Virus record (IMG/VR): IMGVR_UViG_3300013195_000003
Span: 1-64,000 of that record
Source of the DNA: a virus
Reading direction: 5' to 3' (one strand)
Length of the DNA: 64,000 nucleotides
Part shown: positions 58,768 to 64,000 of the stretch, piece by piece
Layout of the letters: each line of letters starts with the position of its first letter
Numbering within the stretch: position 1 is the stretch's first letter
The notes under the pieces: model-generated
Database searches by the model: none
What the model was told of the DNA's origin: nothing
Seen by the model: the letters and a program-made list of their open reading frames with translations, nothing else
Translations under genes and position numbers: made by a program

Positions 58768-61700
58768 ATGCCATTATTCGCAGCGAAAGGAATGATGTCG
58801 TCTGGTGGCGGCGGAAATTTCTATACCCTTGCAGAAGCAAAGAGAGATACGGCTGATAACTCTAGTTATCGTCAACCAACAGGTATGTTTGACGTTGCAA
58901 CGTCATCTTCTGGTGAAGTCTACACACTGAATGGTGAGCGTAATACTCTCACTGGTTTATACAATGCTGTTGTTGCTAAGATCGGTGCTATCGGTGCTGT
59001 GTCTTGGCAATACACATTTTCGGCTGCGAAGAATGTCTATCCTTGTGCTCTAGCTTGTAATACTGAAGATAATAGTATCTTCGTCTGTTTGATGGTGACC
59101 ACAAATGAAAATGGTCAAAATAATTATAATCTAAAGCGTTATAACTACGCTAATACTGGATGGAACGATTCTACTAGTGATGCCATCTATCATATTATGA
59201 GGATCAGTTCTTCTGGTAGTAGAACCTGGGAGAATGTTTGGAGTTCATCTAATTCTCTGTCCTACCCATCATCTATCAACAGGTTGAACAATGCGGGTAA
59301 TGGATTTGAACACGCTAATGTGTTTGAGAACAGAAATACATCACCCACACAGCACGAAACATCTCTGATTGGTGCACCTGATCTCAAGATTACGAAGACG
59401 AGATCATATGATGGTACAAATATGGCAGCTACCACGCCATTTGAACCTAGATCTGCTGCTGTCAATGATAGTGCTAATGCAATTGACCCCACCACAGATA
59501 CATTAACTGTTCTTGGTAAAGCTTATGGTGGTGAAGAGAGTTATGAAGCATATGCATTAGATGGTCCTGCATTTGGTGGTCGCCCGCAGTCAACATCTAA
59601 TATTGTTATTGATTATGATAATGATCAGTTTTATATTTTGGTAGCAGGTAATGCTACTACTACAGATATGTCTGCTTCTCGTAGTACAATGCAGGCACTG
59701 CAGATTCCTTTCAGTGGAGTCACAGTAGAAGCTCGTGAATTAGTATATCCTGGTGGATGGGATCAGAATGCTAAGATTACATTAGATAGAACTGGTAACT
59801 TATTAGTTCCTTGGACTGGCACTAATAAAGAAGCACCGTATAAGAATGCCACCAATAGACCTGAGCTATATGATACGGGTGTTTCTGCTTCTAACATTAA
59901 CACCGCTAATACTGGTGCATTCTTGAAACTTGATTGGGATAATGTTGAGTTAGACTTAATTTATTTTAATCTATCTAATAATGCACCGACTAAGGTTTGT
60001 AAGGTAGAGTCTGAACCTCCCGCTGAAGGTACACTGTACGAATATATTACTACTGGTGGTTTAACACCAGCAACGACCGTTCAACTTGGTAAAGAGATAG
60101 CTAGTAGAGACAATACTGTCGGTGATAATAGAAGGCAGTTAGGTCGCCATTCAAACTTTGTTCAGCTTCATAAAAGAAACACTGCCACTAGTGCTCTCGA
60201 ATGGGTGAGAACTTTCTTTGCTATCCCTCGTGCTAGCACCAGGGATATGAACAATTGGTTTAATGATGGATCTACAACAAATAAAGGTGGTGGCGCATTT
60301 ACAGCAGATATCCACGTTTCTGATTCTAAGGTTTTTTCTAATGGCATATATTACGTTGGAAATGTAATTTTGCCTAGTTATGGTGTTTCTGGTACTACAG
60401 AAACTACTGTAAATAACTATTTTGGTTTCATTGCAAAAGTTAATTTTGATGGAAAAATTGATTATATCAGAGAAATCAGAGCTTTAGAGATTCTTCCAGA
60501 CACTCCTAATCCAAACGAGAAACCTGTTTATCATTATGCACCAACTGTTGATGGTGGTGTTCTGTTGGATAGCATCAACTTTGATGCATTTAACAATATG
60601 ATTGTAACTGGTAGACACGTTGATGCACAGTTCCAAGGTACTGTCGGCACTTATGTTAATAATATGATCTTTAAGTTGCCTCATAATGGTGACTTAATTG
60701 GTCCTATCGAAGTAATATCTGATTACGATTCACATACCAAGAGATTCACATATTCTCCTGCGTCTAGTGTTAGATGTTGGGAGGAGACGAAGTACGATAC
60801 TAGTATTTCTTATGGTGGCAACCTTGAGACATATAAACTGTTAAGATGTTGTGCATTGTGGAATACATCAGCTAGTCCTACTAATCCTAGTACTTTGGGT
60901 GCTGTTAGTACACAAACTAACTACAATGCTTGGATGTCATCTGGGCAGAGAATGGTAGACATTGGTGCTGGTGGTTATGTTGGTAGATTTCTATGGACAT
61001 CACCACAAACTAATTTACAGATTGATCCTACAACTAATAGACAGTGGGATCGTGCTACTCGTAGAAGTTCTTCGTCTGTGTTCTTACAAACCTACGAAGA
61101 ATCTACAGCTAATAGTAGAATTGAAGTGCAGAAGTCTGTCCCTGGATTTGTATACGTTGACCAGACAGTTAATACTGACAATGCACAAACAGACTTTGAT
61201 GTTCCTTCATATGCTAAGGCAATTGGTCAAGGCAATACTGCTGATATTCAAGAGATTGCAAAGCACGAACTTCCTAATGCAATGGTCTCTGTGTCACAGT
61301 ATTGGGACGGTGATTTAGGTCTGCGTCAACAGCTTTTAACACGTCACAGTCCTACTGGTGGTGTTGAGGCACGTATCTATGACACTGGTTATAACACTTA
61401 TCCTAAAGATGTATGTGTTGATGAAGTTGGTAACATTTATACAGTAGGTTGGACAGCTGACACTACTAATAGCAATAACTTTGGTTGTGGTTATGTTACC
61501 TGTTATGATAAAGATATGGTATTCCAGTGGGATTATCAGTATGTGAACTCTGATACCAACACATTAGGCAGCGCTACTGATAACTATCAGATTCACGCTT
61601 GTGCTGTTACATTGGACAGCGCAAACACTGCGAAATTGTTTGTTGCTGGACATTTTACGCAAACTAATAGTGGTACGGATACACAGCTAGCAACAATTGG

Positions 61701-62961
61701 TGTCATTCCTCTCAGTATTGCTGGTTCTGGTGCTTCTACGGTAGTTGGTATGGGTATCACTAATTCTTCTATTGCTCTTGGCGGTGGACAATCTGGTAAT
61801 GCTGTTGATGGTATTTTTGGTCTGGATGTTACCCAGGTTGATGCTACTGATGGAAACTTCTTGTATGTTGGTTATGCTGGCAATACATATGACACCACTG
61901 GTACTACCAATCGTGGTATGTACGGTGTCACTAAATGGAATGGTAGTACACCAGACACAACAACAGCTAACAACTGGGCATATATCACTGGTGACGATCT
62001 TCGCTTAACATCATTTGCCTTTGGTAAGGGTGTTGATTCCTATGAGAAAGAGTTTAATTCGCCTAATGGTGATTTTGGTCTCAGGTTTGCTGTTGGTGGT
62101 GATGAGACGCAAGCAGGTGATACTAATGGTGTTGTGATTATTGCTAACGTTAGAAGAGATAGTGCTGGTAGTAAAACACACTCTGGTGCACCTCTTTCAA
62201 CCACATCAGTTGTTATCAACAATGCTAATGGTGCTGATGTTGTTAGAGATTTGCGTTGGGGTTATGCAGAAACTCCTGGTGTTAACACATTTAAGTATGA
62301 TTCTGGTACTACCACACGTGTAGACAATAGACTTGGTGAATCTGCCATTGAGAATGATGCTATCAATACATTCTATGGTAGAAACGCATACGAAGATAGA
62401 CTATATGTCGCACTGTCTGTTACCAACCAGTTCTCGCAAATTGATACTTATGTGATGGAGATCACTGCTGCACAGCTTCCTAGTCGCACTGGTGGTAATT
62501 ACAGAACACCCGATGCTGCTAATGTCACTAGAGTTGGTAAGTTGAGTACATCTGGTATCACACAACCAGCTGGCGTTTGTGTTCTTGGTCCGCAGTATGG
62601 TACACTAATGGTGTCTGCTACCTCTGCCAACTCTGGTACACCTAATGATCGTCAGCTCTTGACTGCGAAAGTACCTCTTGATATGTCTAAAAAGGATAGT
62701 GCATATATTGAAGTGGGTTCGCAATTTGTATACTGGGATGATCCCGAGTTCTCACTCACACTTATTGGTAAGGGATTGTTCTCTGTTGAACTTGATCAAT
62801 TGAATACTACATCATATAATGATGGTACGCGATTCTATTGGGGTGGTACCACTGCTAATGGAAGCTGGGCGCAATACAGTGGCAATAGTTATCCTGATGT
62901 TGACAACGTTGGTACATATGTTGTTCGTACTCAAGATTTGCAACAATACAAGCAATCTTGA
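58768..62961 (+). CDS. large adhesin with beta-propeller-like repeats
   Basis: 1397 residues. N-terminal Gly-rich anchor (MPLFAAKGMMSSGGGGNFYT), then repeated beta-propeller-like blades: TYPKDVCVDEVGNIYTVGWT, ATDNYQIHACAVTLDSANTA, KLFVAGHFTQTN, VTQVDATDGNFLYVGYAG. The usual propeller pattern of a polar strand followed by D-(G/V)-N-(I/L)-Y-x-(V/A)-G recurs at about 50-60 residue intervals. The C-terminus (FVYWDDPEFSLTLIGKGLFS, FYWGGTTANGSWAQYSGN) looks like a separate knob. Likely a receptor-binding tail protein. No peptidase or hydrolase motif seen. Confidence 0.72.
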   Translation: MPLFAAKGMMSSGGGGNFYTLAEAKRDTADNSSYRQPTGMFDVATSSSGEVYTLNGERNTLTGLYNAVVAKIGAIGAVSWQYTFSAAKNVYPCALACNTEDNSIFVCLMVTTNENGQNNYNLKRYNYANTGWNDSTSDAIYHIMRISSSGSRTWENVWSSSNSLSYPSSINRLNNAGNGFEHANVFENRNTSPTQHETSLIGAPDLKITKTRSYDGTNMAATTPFEPRSAAVNDSANAIDPTTDTLTVLGKAYGGEESYEAYALDGPAFGGRPQSTSNIVIDYDNDQFYILVAGNATTTDMSASRSTMQALQIPFSGVTVEARELVYPGGWDQNAKITLDRTGNLLVPWTGTNKEAPYKNATNRPELYDTGVSASNINTANTGAFLKLDWDNVELDLIYFNLSNNAPTKVCKVESEPPAEGTLYEYITTGGLTPATTVQLGKEIASRDNTVGDNRRQLGRHSNFVQLHKRNTATSALEWVRTFFAIPRASTRDMNNWFNDGSTTNKGGGAFTADIHVSDSKVFSNGIYYVGNVILPSYGVSGTTETTVNNYFGFIAKVNFDGKIDYIREIRALEILPDTPNPNEKPVYHYAPTVDGGVLLDSINFDAFNNMIVTGRHVDAQFQGTVGTYVNNMIFKLPHNGDLIGPIEVISDYDSHTKRFTYSPASSVRCWEETKYDTSISYGGNLETYKLLRCCALWNTSASPTNPSTLGAVSTQTNYNAWMSSGQRMVDIGAGGYVGRFLWTSPQTNLQIDPTTNRQWDRATRRSSSSVFLQTYEESTANSRIEVQKSVPGFVYVDQTVNTDNAQTDFDVPSYAKAIGQGNTADIQEIAKHELPNAMVSVSQYWDGDLGLRQQLLTRHSPTGGVEARIYDTGYNTYPKDVCVDEVGNIYTVGWTADTTNSNNFGCGYVTCYDKDMVFQWDYQYVNSDTNTLGSATDNYQIHACAVTLDSANTAKLFVAGHFTQTNSGTDTQLATIGVIPLSIAGSGASTVVGMGITNSSIALGGGQSGNAVDGIFGLDVTQVDATDGNFLYVGYAGNTYDTTGTTNRGMYGVTKWNGSTPDTTTANNWAYITGDDLRLTSFAFGKGVDSYEKEFNSPNGDFGLRFAVGGDETQAGDTNGVVIIANVRRDSAGSKTHSGAPLSTTSVVINNANGADVVRDLRWGYAETPGVNTFKYDSGTTTRVDNRLGESAIENDAINTFYGRNAYEDRLYVALSVTNQFSQIDTYVMEITAAQLPSRTGGNYRTPDAANVTRVGKLSTSGITQPAGVCVLGPQYGTLMVSATSANSGTPNDRQLLTAKVPLDMSKKDSAYIEVGSQFVYWDDPEFSLTLIGKGLFSVELDQLNTTSYNDGTRFYWGGTTANGSWAQYSGNSYPDVDNVGTYVVRTQDLQQYKQS

Positions 62962-62966
62962 CTTTG

Positions 62967-62976
62967 GTGGTATAAT
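62967..62976 (+). promoter_or_regulatory. extended -10 promoter
   Basis: TGG-TATAAT with TATAAT at 62971-62976, 24 bases before the ATG at 63000. A -35 is not clear. Confidence 0.55.
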
Positions 62977-62999
62977 ATACCCATAGTTCTCAAAATACT

Positions 63000-63260
63000 A
63001 TGGGTGCACATTCTCTTCCCGCTGACACTTCAGAAGCTTTCGCTACACTCTCTTCTCCACGTGACATTACTCTCACTCTAGAAGAGCGAGGTTACTTGAA
63101 AGAAATGCTGCACACATATAAGAGTATGTTTGCTGAACAGATGGTAGCAATGAAGTTCAATAATAGTACCGATATGCAGAAGCGTGAGGTGTTTCGTGAG
63201 AAACAACTATTCTATGGTGAGTGTATTATGAATAAACTGGTGCTGGCAGACACTAAGTGA
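63000..63260 (+). CDS. small hypothetical protein
   Basis: 86 residues: a Ser/Thr/Pro-rich N-terminus (SLPADTSEAFATLSSPRD) and a helical C-terminal half (EERGYLKEMLHTYKSMFAEQ, REVFREKQLFYGECIMNKL). Its own promoter (TATAAT at 62971) and a terminator at 63269 make it a monocistronic unit after the giant fibre genes. Function unknown. Confidence 0.65.
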   Translation: MGAHSLPADTSEAFATLSSPRDITLTLEERGYLKEMLHTYKSMFAEQMVAMKFNNSTDMQKREVFREKQLFYGECIMNKLVLADTK

Positions 63261-63268
63261 ACTGTCTA

Positions 63269-63293
63269 CCCCTGCCTTCGGCGGGGGTTTTTT
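63269..63293 (+). terminator. rho-independent terminator
   Basis: CCCC-T-GCC / GGC-G-GGGG stem (63269-63276 with 63280-63287, T-G wobble), TTC loop, then six T. Confidence 0.88.
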
Positions 63294-63297
63294 CTTG

Positions 63298-63303
63298 TAT
63301 AAT
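63298..63303 (+). promoter_or_regulatory. sigma70-like -10 box
   Basis: TATAAT at 63298-63303, directly after the terminator T-run and 22 bases before the GTG at 63325. No clear -35. Confidence 0.5.
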
Positions 63304-63324
63304 ACTTACATTCGCAATTCACCC

Positions 63325-63600
63325 GTGACTCAAGGCACTCTCCCTCCCCGCCACACGCTCAGTGTCAAGGATGCTGCTGCTCTTGAACCCTTCTACCGTG
63401 CTCAGCGTCCCCACGGTGCTGCGCTGACGTGGCAGCAGCTGCGCAAGGCAGGTGCTACGCCCAAACCAAAGGAGGATCCCTCGCTCAAATTTGTGTGTGA
63501 TGCTTTCAATGCTGCTTACAACGCTGACCTGAACTATGACAAGATCAATCGCGAAGATTCAGATATTTCCGACGACAGTGTATCAGCTGCCAGTGCCTGA
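63325..63600 (+). CDS. hypothetical protein with GTG start
   Basis: 91 residues. GTG 63325 was chosen because the -10 box at 63298-63303 places transcription start near 63310 and because an upstream TTG (63295) lies inside the promoter. The product starts MTQGTLPPRHTLSVKDAAAL, with helical middle and an acidic/Ser-rich end (DSDISDDSVSAASA). It resembles a small, mostly helical cyanophage protein; no family known. Overlaps the next gene by 23 bases. Confidence 0.6.
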   Translation: MTQGTLPPRHTLSVKDAAALEPFYRAQRPHGAALTWQQLRKAGATPKPKEDPSLKFVCDAFNAAYNADLNYDKINREDSDISDDSVSAASA

Positions 63601-64000
63601 TGATTTGTACAGTCATTTACTTCAGCAATGCTATACAGTAGCGTGGAGAAAAACTGAAGATGGATCTCGCAGTGTGTCTAGCATTAGTGATAATGTTGAT
63701 TTTGCTGATGTTATCAGCTGGATCAATGATTGTATTGCTGATGTGTACAATGACATCTACGAAGAACCATATGCACAAGGACTACAAGTCAGTGATGCTT
63801 GGTTGAATAGATCTGAGACTGGTGATGAGACACTATTGCACACACATCCGTGGTCAATAATCTCTGGTGTGTTGTACATCACTGGTGATGATGGTAGCAC
63901 TGTATTTGTTCAGAATAATCCATACGATACTGTGAATCAGATGAGTATGTCTAAACGGTATCATATTAAGCAGGAATGTCCCATAGCAAATGGTACAATG
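63578..64000 (+). CDS. TIGR02466-type 2OG-Fe(II) oxygenase, 5' part
   Basis: 141 codons from GTG 63578 to the window end, open throughout. The start MYQLPVPDDLYSHLLQQCYT is followed by an acidic helical region (VISWINDCIADVYNDIYEEP), then ETLLHTHPWSIISGVLYITG, the His-x-His plus SG-x-x-Y-(I/V) signature seen in the 3428 and 4117 proteins. The distal His and the Arg lie beyond the window. GTG start is inferred from the overlap with the preceding gene. Confidence 0.7.
   Translation, partial: MYQLPVPDDLYSHLLQQCYTVAWRKTEDGSRSVSSISDNVDFADVISWINDCIADVYNDIYEEPYAQGLQVSDAWLNRSETGDETLLHTHPWSIISGVLYITGDDGSTVFVQNNPYDTVNQMSMSKRYHIKQECPIANGTM

Noticed and set aside
37533-62961. Diversity-generating retroelement in the fibre region
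   Set aside because: No reverse transcriptase and no template/variable repeat pair with A-specific changes seen in the window.
1-64000. CRISPR array, integrase or attachment site
   Set aside because: No regularly spaced repeats and no recombinase gene; tRNAs are intact phage tRNAs.

Overview
The window is a piece of a T4-like cyanomyovirus genome, a contractile-tailed phage of marine Synechococcus or Prochlorococcus. The evidence is the combination of a photosystem II D2 gene (psbD), thyX, phoH, gp32, T4-type baseplate and tail genes (gp53, gp48, gp4, gp54, gp26, gp27- and gp5-like), many 2OG-Fe(II) oxygenases, a CP12 Calvin-cycle regulator, and ATAAATA late-promoter boxes in front of structural genes. 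Gene packing is very tight: start and stop codons commonly overlap (ATGA, TGATG, TAATG). No integrase, transposase, CRISPR array or reverse transcriptase was seen.

Layout. Bases 1-661 are the 3' part of psbD. Bases 690-9530 are a plus-strand run of early/middle genes: glutaredoxin, many tiny conserved or hypothetical genes (several membrane, secreted-looking or DUF4278-like), two TIGR02466-type oxygenases, thyX, a prolyl-hydroxylase-like oxygenase, phoH, a RecB/Cas4-like nuclease, a probable late-transcription coactivator (gp33-like) and a DUF1825 protein. A sigma70-like promoter at 9517-9545 leads into a structured leader and tRNA-Thr, then gp32 (9811-10731). Bases 10947-14977 are a minus-strand baseplate/head-completion operon read as gp4, a gp2-like protein, gp48, gp53. 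Divergent late boxes at 14976-15005 separate it from the plus-strand tube-initiator/hub operon (15007-26937): gp54, gp26, a small chaperone-like protein, a tape-measure protein with an M23 peptidase, a gp27-like hub protein, cp12, a giant gp5-like hub protein and a beta-helix spike.

Bases 26938-31012 hold small genes, tRNA-Leu, a 2OG oxygenase, a possible ParB-fold protein, tRNA-Asn, thioredoxin and a glutaredoxin-like protein. Bases 31054-62961 are the host-recognition region: a 2159-residue structural protein, three tail-collar proteins (one with an Ig-like array), two more oxygenases and a tail-fibre assembly chaperone, a subtilisin-family protease, a 2400-residue protein with cupredoxin-like and YHYH-like modules, and a set of modular fibres ending in a 1397-residue beta-propeller-like adhesin. 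Bases 62962-64000 hold two small genes and the start of another oxygenase.

The most unusual part is 44174-53957. A virion-type protein with a complete subtilisin catalytic set (Asp298, His364, Asn483, Ser579) is followed in a different frame by a protein with repeated cupredoxin-like domains, three of which keep a His plus Cys-x-x-His-x-x-Met copper-type site, interleaved with YHYH-type modules. The two frames are separated by a nonsense codon and a frameshift inside one Gly-rich repeat. They probably were, or are, one gene of about 3,260 codons.
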